From Gliomastix tumulicola (taxonomy: Eukaryota; Ascomycota; Sordariomycetes; Hypocreales; Bionectriaceae), in the NCBI GenBank assembly GCA_001599755.1, contig BCHX01000005.1, positions 2,910,409 to 2,974,408 of the forward strand: a stretch of DNA of 64,000 nucleotides. The letters are read 5' to 3'. A model generated the notes under the pieces. That model ran no database searches. It was not told the origin of the DNA and saw only the letters and a program-made list of their open reading frames with translations. Both the position numbers and the translations under genes were made by a program. Of this stretch, positions 44,801 through 56,736 are shown one piece after another (position 1 is the stretch's first letter; every line of letters begins with the position of its first letter).

Positions 44801-47800
44801 CTGGCGGCGAGTGGCTGCGTCACCAGACGCTAATTAGAGCTGGTGATACGCGAACAGACAACGAGAAGGCTGCCATCCGTCTCGCGCAGTCTCTTACAGA
44901 GGCCGACCTAGGCGGCGCACTCCTCGTCAACCTAGCCCAGTTCCGTCAAGGGGCCATCTTCCATGTTCCCGAGGAGGAAGCTCACATCAAGTATCTGTCC
45001 TCCATCGTCGACGATACCCAGCAGATCCTCATTCAATACCTCGACTTTCTGTGGAGTAACCTTGACAACGCTTCGTACGATCGCGCCGTGCCCCCGATTT
45101 CAGACCTCATCCACCACCACAACCTCGATGTCAGCCTTGCCTTCCTCATCGGTAGGGCAAGCCTCTCCGCCAGGATGTTCCCATGGAAGAAGGCTCAAAT
45201 GTCGCTCAACGACGTCGACAAGGACGGCGATGCGAACATGTCCGGCACCAAGACCGGCGAGACCAGTGAATCTCCCGGTCCGGACGGTGCCGCCGAGGAC
45301 GAACAAGTAAGCTCTCAGAAGACACCGTCGCCCTTAGCCGCAGCCGCTAATACACCGCCCTCGCAGAAGTCGAATGATCCGTCGCAGATCCAGACAGCCT
45401 TGCAGCCCATCGTCGAGTCCATCCGTGATGTCGTACAGGAGACTGTCTGGCAGAAGATCACTCCAGAGCTCTACGTCACCTTCTGGGCGCTTCAGCTGTG
45501 CGACTTGTTCGTTCCGGAGGCCGCCTATAGACGGGAGAAGGAACGCCTCACGAGTGAAGAGACTGCTCTGAAGCAGGATCGCACCAACATGACTAAGAAG
45601 GGTCTGGAGGAGAGGTACGCGAAGAGGAAGAAGATCATGGACGTCAACATGGCCCTGATCCAGGAGAGGAACGAACACGCGCTGCGACAGAGCAAGTGGC
45701 GTGTCGTCCTAGCCAAGCAGTTCCAGAGCTCGTTCCCTGAGCCCAGGCCCAGTAGCGAGAGCATTGCTGATGTTCTCCTGGAGCAATGCTTCCTGCCTCG
45801 ACTTCTTCTCTCGCCGGCCGACGCTGAGTACACGTACAAATTCGTCAAGACGCTGCACGAGTGCAATGCACCGGGCTTCAAGTACATGACACTCTGCGAC
45901 CGACTATTCAACGCAAACCGCCTGCGGGCGCTCATCTTTACCTGCTCTACTCGAGAGGCCGAGTACTTCGGTCGTTTCCTCAAGCTGGTGTTGGAGGACC
46001 TCTCGCGATGGCACAAGAATGAGCCACCTCCTGCCGAGAAGGAGAAGGGTGGCAGGGATAAGTCAGCTTCCATCGACAGGGACAAGTCGCGTATCGGCTC
46101 GTACGACAAGGAGGCCAAGGGGACGAGCGAAAACCCTCGTCTCGGCTTCGCCACTGAGTTCGATGAGAACGGAAAGCCAAAGACATTTGTCGAGCACGGC
46201 CAGTTCAAGGACCTGCTCTTCAAGTGGCACAAGAACCTCAACATGGCACTCAAGACGTGCCTCGGCGGCACGGAGTGGATGCACATCAGGAACGCTCTCA
46301 CGGTCCTAAAGTCGGTGCTCGATTTCTTCCCAGCCATCGACTTCATGGCTGCGCAGTTCTCGGCGCAGCTGCAGAAGATCACGAAGCAGGAGGCTGCATC
46401 TCGGACGGCCTCGGAGGGTGACGAAGCACATCGTGTCGATTTGTCAGTGGCGGCACAGGGAGCATTGTCTGAGCTGCAGAGGAGAAAGTCGAAATGGATG
46501 ATGGTCCAGGCGTTCAGGCCCAATAGTGTAAGTGATGTCCTGCCTACAAGAGATACGACGACGGCGACTAATGCGAAGCAGGGCGGGAAGACACCAGCGG
46601 ATGGAGCCAAGCCAAATGAGCTCAGACCTAATGCGCCGGAATTCAAGCCACAGCCAGCCAGGTTAGTCACTTTCATCCATCCCCCAGGCCGCCTTTGCAG
46701 CCTACTAACTTGGACAGGGGCAACATCACCAAGACTTCAGCTGCTGAGGCTGAGGATGGAGAAGTCCCGGACGGCAGGTCCAGAGCCGCTGGGACTACTG
46801 ACGACAAAGCTTCTGCCGACACTCTACCTCCGAAACCGACTGTTCGAGAGGTCTCGAAGCGCGACAGCACCCCCGTGGGCACGCCTCGCTCTTCCACTCC
46901 CAAGCCAAACCACGCGCAATCGCAGGCAGCCTTGAAGAACGACTCAAGGCCCAACACACTGCCAGACCGTCCGCCTACGAACCTCCCCAGCCGCCCCGAT
47001 GTACCTATCCCTGGACATTACTCTGAGCGACACCCTCAAGGGCGCGGCCATGAGCGTCGTGATAATAGGGAGCCAAGGGAGCCCAGAGAGGTCAGAGAGG
47101 TCAGAGAGCCTAGAGAGCCTCGTGGACCGCGCGACAACCAGCGTGATCACCGTGAGCCAAGAGATGCCCGCGGCGAGTCTCGTGAGACTAGGGAGCACCG
47201 AGACCCGCGAGACAACTGGCCCAACAGCGTGGAGTGGAACGATCGAGATCGCGAGCACGCTGATCGACGACCGCTTGACGGCCCTCGAGAGACTGGGAGA
47301 CAGGAGAGACCCGAGCTCATCCCTCGTCATCCTCAGGGGCATGATAGAGACAGGCCCCAGCGTGACGGCAGCCGCCGAGGCGGCTATGAGCAGGCCAAGG
47401 AGGCGCCGGCCTCTGCGCTTCCTCCTCCTCCTCCTCCTCCTCCAGCGCCGCCAGCGTCTGCGGCTCCAGAGCCCACCATCAACCCCATCCGCCTGCAGAA
47501 CATCCAGAAAGAGCAGGCGAAGAACCGACCTTCGCAAGGCCAGCATCAGGAGCCTCAGCCTCTCAAGGGACGTCGTCAGCCACCTGCTGATGTCGAGAAC
47601 ATCAACCCGGAGCGTCAGGCACGGGTTGAAGAGGCTTCGCAGGGCCGTTCTTCGTTCCGTGATGACGCACACAACCGGTCGAGGAACCAGTCACCCCGTC
47701 GTAGTGGCCGAACAAAGCCGGATCAGCCCCCGACTGAACCGGCGCACGATTCTCGACCTCCTTCGCGCACTCATGCCTCGGATGTTCGAGCCTCGGCCAG

Positions 47801-49268
47801 GGATCCTCGTGACCGGTCCCCATTGCCTGGTAGTTACCGTGGTGAACGGCCTATTGACCGTCCCAACGAGAGGGGACCCAGCGAGAGGGGACCCAATGAG
47901 AGGGAGGCCAACGACGGTCCTCGAGATCTCGCCTTCAAGAGACCTCCCTCGCGTGACGACTACGACTACCGCGCGCACGAGGAGTCAAGCTACGGCCGGC
48001 TTAACGCTGCCGAGCCGATGAATGACCCTCCCTCGGGCCCTCGCGGTCGTGGACGCGCAGCATCTGCCAGGGTGCCTCTTGGTCCTCACCCCGTCCCTCC
48101 TCGTCCGGACAACAGATACGGCGGCCCCCACGACACACCGGACAGAGCACCCCCAACCGGTCCCTCAGGAGGATCAGGCCGTGGACGACGGTTCGAGCCA
48201 CACGGCGGCCCTCCACCGCATGGCCCTGGACCCATGCACCAGAACCAGACCCGGAGCTTTAGCAACAGCGTCGATGTGGCTGGTGGCGCGCCGGGCGTTC
48301 ATCCTGACAGACTCCATCGCGTCGAGCAGCACGCGCCCACTCACCACGCGCCTGCTCAGCATGATCCGAAGATCCCCCTTCCTCCGCCACCGCCTCCCGG
48401 TGGTCCATCCGTCGGTCGCAACCAGCGTCACTCGATGGGCTCGACAATGACGCCTGACCGGGGTCCACGACCGGATCCGCGATCTGCCTCGGGTATGCCG
48501 GCGACACCGACGCCTGGCAGCGAGCGGGAGCAGAGCAAGAGGAAGGACCAGATCTCGAACATCAACAGCATCATGTCGCAGGCAACTAAGCAAGAGCCAA
48601 GCCGGTCAACCAGCAGCCGGTCATCACGGAGCTCGCGACCTATGCTACAAGGCTCAGAGGCGCAGGTTCTCACCGGTGCCTCGCCGACGGTCACACCCGT
48701 TCAGGAACGACAGGATCCCATGCGTCACCCTGACTCTGGGTTCAAACATCCCAACGGTGACGCCGCGGCCAGCAACAACACGCCCAGTCGTGGTGAGGAG
48801 CCTGATCGCAGCCGACGGGATCGGGACAGCAGAAGCGACAGACCCAGTCGGTCTTCTCGCCGGAGCAGTCGGGACAGGGAACGGGAGAGGAGCCCGGCAC
48901 GGGACAAGGAGAACAAGGAGCACAGGGACTACCGCGACAGGCGGTCTGCCGCGGGACAAGAAGGTCGGGACGACAGGGAGCGGGAGTTGCGTCGGTCCTC
49001 GCGCAGCGGAGCACCAGCCAAGGAGGCGTCCTCGCAGCCCTCACGCGACGCACCCCGTGAGAGCCGGCACCACCGCGGTGAACCACCCAAGGGCGCACCC
49101 GATGACTGGTCAGCGGGAAACAACAGGCCGTCTCGTGGCGGCGGGAGAGACCTCACCAGCGGCGGTGGTGGCAGGTCCGATGACAGGAGAGACAGCGGCC
49201 GGAAGAGACGATCGGAAGACCAGAGCGGCGGGATGATGTCCGACAGGGAGAAGCGTCCCCGACGGTGA
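41866..49268 (+). CDS. THO2: THO complex subunit 2 (mRNA export / transcription elongation)
   Basis: A very large homologue of Tho2/THOC2, the scaffold of the THO/TREX complex that couples transcription to mRNP packaging and export in the nucleus. Exons at least 41866-46661 and 46718-49268 (56-bp intron) give up to 2448 residues. Two further stretches, 46528-46581 (54 bp) and 45307-45366 (60 bp), carry complete intron signals and keep frame if removed. The N-terminus is basic and disordered (MPSKRKRPDRTPSDGGRPS). The conserved helical body includes NLLREESEGYAKLITELYT, the Tho2 middle region with FGRFLKLVLEDLSRWH, and KWHKNLNMALKTCL. The last 850 residues are an Arg/Asp/Glu/Ser/Pro-rich tail (repeated REPREPREV, RDRER, SRRSSRDRER) suited to RNA binding. 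A start 36 codons upstream is possible but less likely. Confidence 0.94.
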
Positions 49269-50758
49269 TCCGATTCCCGCGACGAAGGGGGAATTTTCTA
49301 CTACTACCACTACTACTTGACGACAAGCAAGACTGTTCCATTATCGCTATTTCCTACTATTATTTTCTTCCTCAGTTTCCATCCTTTCGGTTCGAGTACG
49401 GATACGCAAAAGAAAAGACAAGAGTTTGGAGCTCTCGTTTCTATCGGAATTATTCAGCTGTACAATTTTCACACACTATTTTTTCTTCTTTCAAAAAATC
49501 ACAATGAGGGGCTCGAGGCGATAGATATGAAAGGGCATATCGGAACCGCACAATATCAACACCATTTTTCACACATTTCCCATCTTTTTTCCACACCCGA
49601 TTTTCTACGAGAAAAATCTTGAGTGTCTTTGCATGATACGATCGATCGACCATTTCACACATCGACTTGATTGATATCCGGGTCCCAGCAGAAAGGACGG
49701 GGTTTTTAGTATCGCGAGAGGGGCGCCTACCCGAGACCAGAAGGATAATAGAGAAGGGACACAGGCGTTCAGGGTCGTATTGTATCAACAGCAGTAGTAG
49801 CTTTTCAGCGTATTCTCTTCACAGTAGAGTGTACCACTAGTAGAGAACGAGGCAGGATAAATGTCATTGTTCCGGCGACGGAAAAAAATAATGGTCTGTA
49901 CGTACCCTGGTTCGTGATGACATTGTACAATGGCTACTACTACGCCAAATGCAACTCGCTTGTCCACAATCCAGATTCGCTGCTAAGGCTTCAGTGCCAC
50001 ATACATGTGACAGACCGACTCCCGAGTCATCCATCGTACGACTGACTCCAAGACATCCATCACCTGCCGCACGCCATCCAAGACACGCCAGAGACAAGCA
50101 TCACGATCCCCGGTCAGCCACATTCCACATCCACGTTGACCAAGCAACAAGTGACATCAGACATCTCCATCCGGAGACGGATCATGATGGTATTCACAAC
50201 GCTGAAATTGAAGATATCCATATACGGCTGAGGGCAGCGTCCACCGCCCTCGTGAACCTTCGCTACTATGTCCACGGCGTCCAAGTGATGAATCAAAGCA
50301 TGTATAAGACAAGAAATGCAATATCCTTCCTTCCGCCTATTCTCTACCTCCCTCCCATTCTTGCTTTCCAGATAATAAGGCCCCGTCTCGTATCGTGTGT
50401 CATGAGCGGAATGGGGGAGACAGAAAAGTATGTGAAATCCCAAAAACCCGTCTCCCCCGAGTTCGGTTTGAAGTGTTTCTTTTTTTTCGAATGTATGTCC
50501 CAAGGCTCCCTTCACGGGACAGAAGAGAGAAGAGAGAGAACGTGAACGCCGTTGGTATCTCGAAATGCAAACACAAGGTTAAACCCAAGAAGTCTGCCAA
50601 AGCGGCAGTCGAAATTCGTTCGCGTCGTGATACTGAACCGTCTAATAACCGATGGAAGAAACAGTGAACAAGGAAATGCGTAAAATCAAAGCATCCTTGG
50701 TGGATGCCTAGCATGAAAGCTCCCAAGGGGCAGCTTTCGTGTCGACGTCGGTTGAGGC
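49269..50758. other. Convergent 3' spacer
   Basis: About 1.5 kb between the convergent THO2 and WSC genes. It is AT-richer with T-runs after the THO2 stop. An open plus-strand frame at 49949-50545 (198 codons) has no recognisable content and is not called. Confidence 0.55.
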
Positions 50759-52274
50759 TTAGTTCTCCGAGCTGGGATCTGGGTTTGTCGCGCGCAGAAT
50801 TCGTCTCGAGTAGTCGTGGTCGTCACGTAGCGTGCCGATGCTCTCGTGGCTGCCGTTCCTGGCGTAGAGACCCTGCTTGAAGGGGTCCATCCGAGGATCG
50901 ATGTGTAATGTGCTGTTGCGGTTGCTGCCATGGGTACCTGAAGCAGGCGAGCCAACCGAGGCCATATCAGGGCCTACGGAGCCACCCATCCTGCTAGATG
51001 AGCTACCTCGCACGCTCGGATCCTCCTGGTAGCCCTCCTCGCGGGTCTGCTTCCTGCGCTTCAGGAACCACCACAGGATGAGGCCGGCACCGATGAGAAT
51101 ACCGCCGACAACACCGACGACAATGCCGACGATGCCCCCTGTTCCTAGACCGCCGCCGCCGCCGCCGCCACTATTGCCATTGCCTGTGCTCTCTTCAGGG
51201 TTTCCTGTTGGGGCCCCGGTGATCGTAATAGTGCGAATGGAGCCGCCGTCCGTCGTCACGGTTTCGATCTTGGTCGGTTCGGTCTTCGTCGATGTCTCCT
51301 CTTCGCTAGTCTAAGCCAAGTGGTCAGTATCCCCTTCATACCCGCGCTCTTCTGGCTCCAAGTCGGTCTCGTTCAGGTGCAGCATCGCCGGGATCAGGTC
51401 ATACAGAGGAAGTCGTAGAGGTGGAGGAAGTGGTGGTGGTAGTAGTAAATGTGGTAGAAGTCTCCTCTTGCGAGGATGTTTCTGATTCCACTGAGGTCTG
51501 CACAGTCTCCGTTTCAGCTACACTCGCCGTCGTCATCGTTGAAGTAGAAGGAGTCTGGTGAGGAAGAGTCCACAATGAAGCAGGGCTGTTTCCCCATGTG
51601 CTTGCGAGAACAAGGACAAGCTGGCACAAACAAGAACGAGGGCCCCAAGTCGATGGTTGAGGATACTCATCCTGAAAGACGATTCTCTACTCTTTGAGGG
51701 CTAGGTCGTGCAACGAGAAGACTGAAGCAGATCATGGGTTGCAAGATGACAGCGAAAGAAGGACACAAACACGCAGTATTGTACTCACAGTCGAGGTTGA
51801 TGAGGTCTGGTCGCCTCCTTTTGTGCCCGATGGCAGGTGGCCACTGAGCTCGACATAACCGAACAGACCGCGGCCGCCGCACTTCTCTACAGGATAGGCC
51901 GGGCAGTCGATATCGCATCGGTTCAGGTTGACTTGTGTGGTGTCGTCGGGGGTGTAGTTGGAGCACCAGCAGGACGTTTCCTGCGTGATGGCATATGCGT
52001 AGTCGTCTTTGCAGAAGTTGAAGCAGAGACCGTTTGTCTGGTAGATGCTGACGTCTGCAACAGAGTCAGTACTGTCAAGTTCGCAGCAGGGTCAAGCAGA
52101 ACCCATCACGGCGCAAGGGAAGCCAGAAAACGCACTTCGACTGGTGTCGGCTGTATTATAATCGGCGCACAAGTTGAGCTGTACTCCATCGGCTGCTACC
52201 AAGGCTGCCCTTGAAGCTACCAATAGGAATAAGGTCTTGAAAGAGGCAAGGCGGCCTCTTGTTGATGATTCCAT
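50759..52274 (-). CDS. WSC-domain cell-wall stress sensor
   Basis: 368-residue type I membrane protein of the WSC sensor family, which senses cell-wall strain and signals through Rom2-Rho1-PKC. Exons are 52274-52136, 52054-51789, 51554-51405 and 51310-50759; the second intron is long (234 bp) and its acceptor is the least certain point. Signal peptide residues 1-28 are followed by a WSC domain (LNLCADYNTAD, GLCFNFCKDDYAYAITQ, SCWCSNYTP, CDIDCPAYPVEKCGG). A Ser/Thr-rich stalk (about 120-230) expected to be O-mannosylated comes next, then a Gly run, the transmembrane helix at about 244-268 (IVGIVVGVVGGILIGAGLIL) and a cytoplasmic tail starting KRRKQTR, with Ser-rich segments and a terminal acidic DPSSEN. 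The architecture is complete. No paralogue lies nearby. Confidence 0.9.
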
Positions 52275-55200
52275 CTTGGCTGATACCAACCCTATGATCA
52301 ATCGTTAGCACGCCAAATGCTGGAAAGCGGCAAGACCAGCGCACGGCTCTTCGTTGCAAGAATATCTCGGCCAACGATCTGCCGTTCGTGATTCACCACG
52401 CGGAGATATTGACTTACGCGAAGAGAATATGAGGACTAAGAGGAGGGGGAGCTGGACAGACCTCGCGCACGATGAGATTCACCTCATAATACGCGCGCCG
52501 AGAAGCTCCAGACTAGACTGCTGTTCAGTCACGAAGCTCCTGGGTCCTCGTCCTTTGTTGCGTGACGTTGCCAAGGCTCTATCCCCAAACCCGAGTATGC
52601 GGTTCGACCAAGAGACAACGGCAGTGTGTTTTCCTGGGAAGGTGGTGTTGTTGGTTTGTCACTCGAGCTGGCGATGTTGCAGGAGAGAAAGAAAGTCGCC
52701 GTGCCGTGGGTCAGGTCGATCCACGAGAAAGGTTTGTGCACAAAGACGGATACGAGAAGACCAAGCCTGGTAGCGGACGATCCCTCCTTCCTCAGCCAAG
52801 CTTCGTACGGCAGGGCTCCGTTCTCTGTCGTCGATGGTCGGCGTGTATTTGCGCAGGCAGGCCCAGGTGTCGACAGCAATGGCACACCGCTTCAGGAAGA
52901 CGCAGCAGCGTGTGGTTTGTTTGCTGCTTCCAGAGGTCGACGGGAGCGGAAGGGAAAAAAGAAATCAGGAGACGGTTTCGGCGGAGTAGTGGGTGATGAT
53001 CACTGCCAAGACCAGGGGGCGTCTTGGTTGCGGGTAAGGTAGTGGTAGTGTTGCCTCGGTGCCCGTATCGGCGCTGCGTCTTTCTCGTCTACAGAAATCT
53101 TTAGGCCGGTCGTCGTCGTCTGATCCGTGCTGCAAATAGCAGAGGCTGTCTTGCTTTTTTGGCTCGGGGCAACAGCTGCGGCAGGGTCGAAGGGCCGGGA
53201 ATGCTGTGGAAGATTGGAAGAGAGCGCCGGTGCGGGATGGAGAACTGAGCTGGAATGGTGGCTGGGACCGCAAGCGTAATTTGGTGCCCACGCACGCTCC
53301 AGACGCTGAGAGATGTGAACAACGACGCAATTGACAAGAGCCCAGCAGCTGGAAGGGAGCAGAAAGAAAAAGGATACCGCACTCGCCGGCTGGGAGCGCA
53401 ACGCTTCCTCCAAGAAAACAAAAAAAGGGCTCCCAAAAAAAAGGGTGGGAGAAATATCGGGGTGAGGAAGAGATGCCTCGTATCGTGAGAGGGAAGAGAG
53501 GAGGAAGCGACAAGACGGAGCCCGAGAAGAGAGGAGAGACTGAGGGAGGGAGACAAAAAAAAGGCAGAAACCACAGCAGCCAACAACAGGGAAGGCGGCA
53601 AGGACAGGTCAGCGAGAGAAACGGGCAGGAAGCGAATTGAGTTCGGCGGACATTGTCGTCATCAGGTACCCGTCAGGGATCAGGGCTCGACTAAGCACCT
53701 AATTGCGGTGTGGTGTGCACGACGGAGTACCTGGCTGGTACAACGGAGATACGGCTGCTGGTGGGCAGAGCGAGCGTTGCATTTTTGTCGCATTTTGGTT
53801 GCATTCTCCGCTGGCGCCTGGGCAACTGCGACCCGACCTTTTCCTTCTCGGGTTACCTACATAATACGTGATGATGGGATGTGGAAGGCGCACCCGGCGG
53901 GCACGTTCCCCAGTTGCGTCGCGACCTTGCAGCGTTCTTCAGCGCATTTTTACAGGCGGCTACAGGCCTCTCCCCGCTGTGGCATCCGCCCGGCGATGCG
54001 CTGTGAGTGCCCGGAACAGCGGAGGGGCCACCAGAGGAGTCCACTGGATGAGCCCACTGGAGCCCCTGTCGGCGCTTGTGCTCGACCGTCCACTGCTGGC
54101 GGCTGGGCATCAGCTGGGCAGGCATCTTGCGTCTTTGCTGCACATTCTGGGCATCACGGAATCTCCATCTCCATTATCATTTCCATGGATGATGAATCAT
54201 GGCAGCAACCCGGCTGCGAGCTCCCGCTCCAGTTCAATTTGAGGCCTCACGCCAATATCCTGTTATTCCACCCGTCTCGGTGAGGACACACAAGTACTTT
54301 ATGTGCAACCAACCATCACATTTGTCTCCCTCCTTTGCTGCCGCGGCCCCCGACGATCGCCCACCAGCACAGCAGTGATCGACCAGTCGCCAGGGCGGCG
54401 GCGTGTTTCTGTCAGCCCTTCTGCTTCACCTCCTCTTTCGACTGCGCCGGGAGATCGAGATGGGGAGGAGATCCCAATGGCCGGCCAAGCAAGACCATTT
54501 ACCGCCGAAACCAAGGAAGTGGATAAGACCACCACCCATTTTCCCCTTACGACAGGTGTAACCAGCAGTCCTCGGGGTGGGGATTGTGTCTGGTTCGCAG
54601 AAGGTCGAGTCCAGTCCAGTCGAAAGAGCATTTCGTAATCATGGCGTGGCCTGTCTTCAACGGGCTTGTTTTCAACAATGGGACTTTGCAGGGGAGGAGG
54701 AGGAGGAGGGCAGGAAGGCTCGTCGGCAAGCTCACAAACTCCGGCCCGGGACTGGGCTGGGGTGAGAGAGAGAGAGACGAATCTCGTGGCTCGATTGGAC
54801 GCCCATCCGAGCCCATGCGAGGCCCGGATACGAGAATCTGGCAGTCTGTCCTGCTGAGATGGTGACATGGTTCCCCCCACCCGCGCATACGGGACCATGC
54901 ATGGGCCATCATCATCTATCAGAATTTCATCACCCGGAAGTGCTGGAGGCATGCGTCGAAGTGGTCTAGCCTCCAAGTGGTGTCGAGAGGAGAAAACCTT
55001 CTCAACCGGCATCTCTACTCCCGGATTGCTGTGTGATGGGACATTGGGGAGAACCAACCAATCTCACGATGCCCGCCGCCGCGACAAGCCCGCTATATCT
55101 CCCCGAGGCCTGCACTAACGCCCATAGCTGCCCTCTAGACGGGCACCACGGGCACCACAGCGGATCTGCCACCGACATCTGCAATTTCCTCAACATCCAG

Positions 55201-56736
55201 ATTGCATCATCACTTTCTCACCAGAGATCGAGTATTTGAAAAAGAGCATGAGAAAAAAAAAAAAAAGACCAAAGGGCCTTGCGGCAATTCCTCGGCGCCG
55301 GGACATCCCGGCAGATTGGGGCCGCGTCTCTGTCATCTGTCAGTGATCAGTCACGTTCCAATATTGCCAATCATATTGGGGCGCAAGATACGATACGAAG
55401 GGCCTTCCCATCTGGAATCCTGACAATCGCAAAGAATGAAAAAAAAAAAATACCAATTTATGCTTATGCACAGGACCGTCCTAGGCTGACGAACACGAGA
55501 ACCCTGGAGGAGAAACTGGCGTGTTGTCCTCCACACACACCACACCTCATGCTAGCTCGCTGCCCACACCACCACACAGTGACCACACGCTACTGATGCG
55601 TGTTGTCTGTCTGTCTGCTCTTCACGAGGGACCTCGGACGATTGGTCGCGACCCGAGTTTTTCGCTTTGGTGCCTGAGATAAATGCGGACAGGGACAGGC
55701 AGGGCAAAGAGAGGAGAATAAGGAGGTCGAGGAAGGGTCCGTCCGTCGTCGATCATAATTGAGTGAAATGAGGACGGACTGGATCATGACAGCCACTGGG
55801 CATCATCGCGCATGGCCAGAGGCACTGGTGAAACAAAATTGTGATCTTCCCGCAGCAGCCGTCACCCGAGATCCAAAAGGGGGCCACTCTGTCATCTCAA
55901 ATCTCACTGGTCCCTGGGAGGGAGACACAAAAGGGCCGTCTTTTAGCCGCCCAAAAGCCCGTTTCTGTCTCAGTGATAATTGTGTCTGCCGATCGGGGCG
56001 GAACAATTCCTCCAAGTCCCTGCCCATGCAGGATGAAAGAAATGCTTAGACATATACGTACTAAAACATATGACCATATGACCCAAATACTTTGTCAGTT
56101 ATTATTGCCCAAAGAACCACATCTTTGATCACGTACTCGTCATGGACGACGACAGCCTTGTCACTGACTCTCACCATTTGATGTTTCCACTATCGTGTGA
56201 CAACAGCTCCTCACTTTCACTCTCGTAGACCAGGGATTTGTTGATTATTGCTTTTATTCGCTGCCTACTATGACGCGGTGTTCCTGGTTGTCTAACCCCG
56301 TTGATGCGCCCCCAGCAGCCGTGCCAAAGAAAGGAAAGGGAAAGACAAAAAAAGAAAAAGCCCCAAAGCACCCATGAACGTGCTAAAACCCAAATTTGGC
56401 TCCAATAAACCCCAATATCCGTCCAAAGAAATGCCCCCAATAAGCCCGATAAGGGACGAGGAGGGAAAGAAAACGGAGGTAGAAGAGGCGAAAGAAAAGG
56501 AGAGAAAGAAAGAAGGAAAGAAAGAAAAAGCCTCCAAACACCCACAAGGCGTCAAGGCCCCATTTTGGCTCCCGTAAACCAATGTCCGTCCAAAGAACTT
56601 CACCCCCAATGGTCCAATAGCCCGAGATTGCCCAATACGAGACGAGATGAAAAAAAACGAGGGAGGGCGTTGGCGTCGCTAAGGCGCGCTGGAAGGTGGG
56701 TAATGCCGCGACTGTCACAAGAGAAGATCGGTCCGT
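52275..56736. other. Largest gene-free stretch, upstream of the WSC sensor
   Basis: About 4.5 kb without a supportable gene. Contents seen: a polypurine stretch on the plus strand at about 53340-53600 (polypyrimidine in the WSC direction), A-runs at 55253-55266 and 55438-55450, and a diverged duplication at 56354-56636. Open frames, such as minus 52965-53513 and 54299-55057, are biased in composition and have no family resemblance. The pyrimidine-rich block may mark a distant WSC promoter with a long leader. Confidence 0.5.
56354..56636. repeat. Diverged direct duplication, two copies about 170 bp apart
   Basis: Copy 1 (about 56354-56450) and copy 2 (about 56524-56636) share GAAAAAGCC, TTTGGCTCC, AATAAACC/GTAAACC, ATCCGTCCAAAGAA/GTCCGTCCAAAGAA, CCCCCAAT and AGCCCGA in the same order, with small indels. 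The spacer is purine-rich (GAAAGAAAGAAGGAAAG type). It is non-coding, near the 3' end of the minus-strand peptidase gene. Confidence 0.75.

Noticed and set aside
45525..46676. 383-codon minus-strand frame opposite THO2
   Set aside because: Antisense shadow of a conserved coding region. The translation is Ser/Leu/Arg-rich without any motif.
46999..48021. 340-codon plus-strand open frame inside the THO2 tail
   Set aside because: It lies in another frame of the Arg/Asp/Glu-rich THO2 tail, where codon bias keeps several frames open. The THO2 frame is supported by splice continuity and family composition.
49949..50545. 198-codon plus-strand frame after THO2
   Set aside because: Lies in the convergent 3' spacer, has no recognisable domain and its composition is that of non-coding DNA.
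52965..53513. 182-codon minus-strand frame upstream of the WSC gene
   Set aside because: It is open because the stretch is pyrimidine-rich; the translation is Ser/Phe/Pro low complexity and other frames are equally open.
54299..55057. 252-codon minus-strand frame in the gene-free region
   Set aside because: No domain, no signal peptide or conserved motif, and overlapping open frames on the other strand. Could be revisited if transcripts exist.
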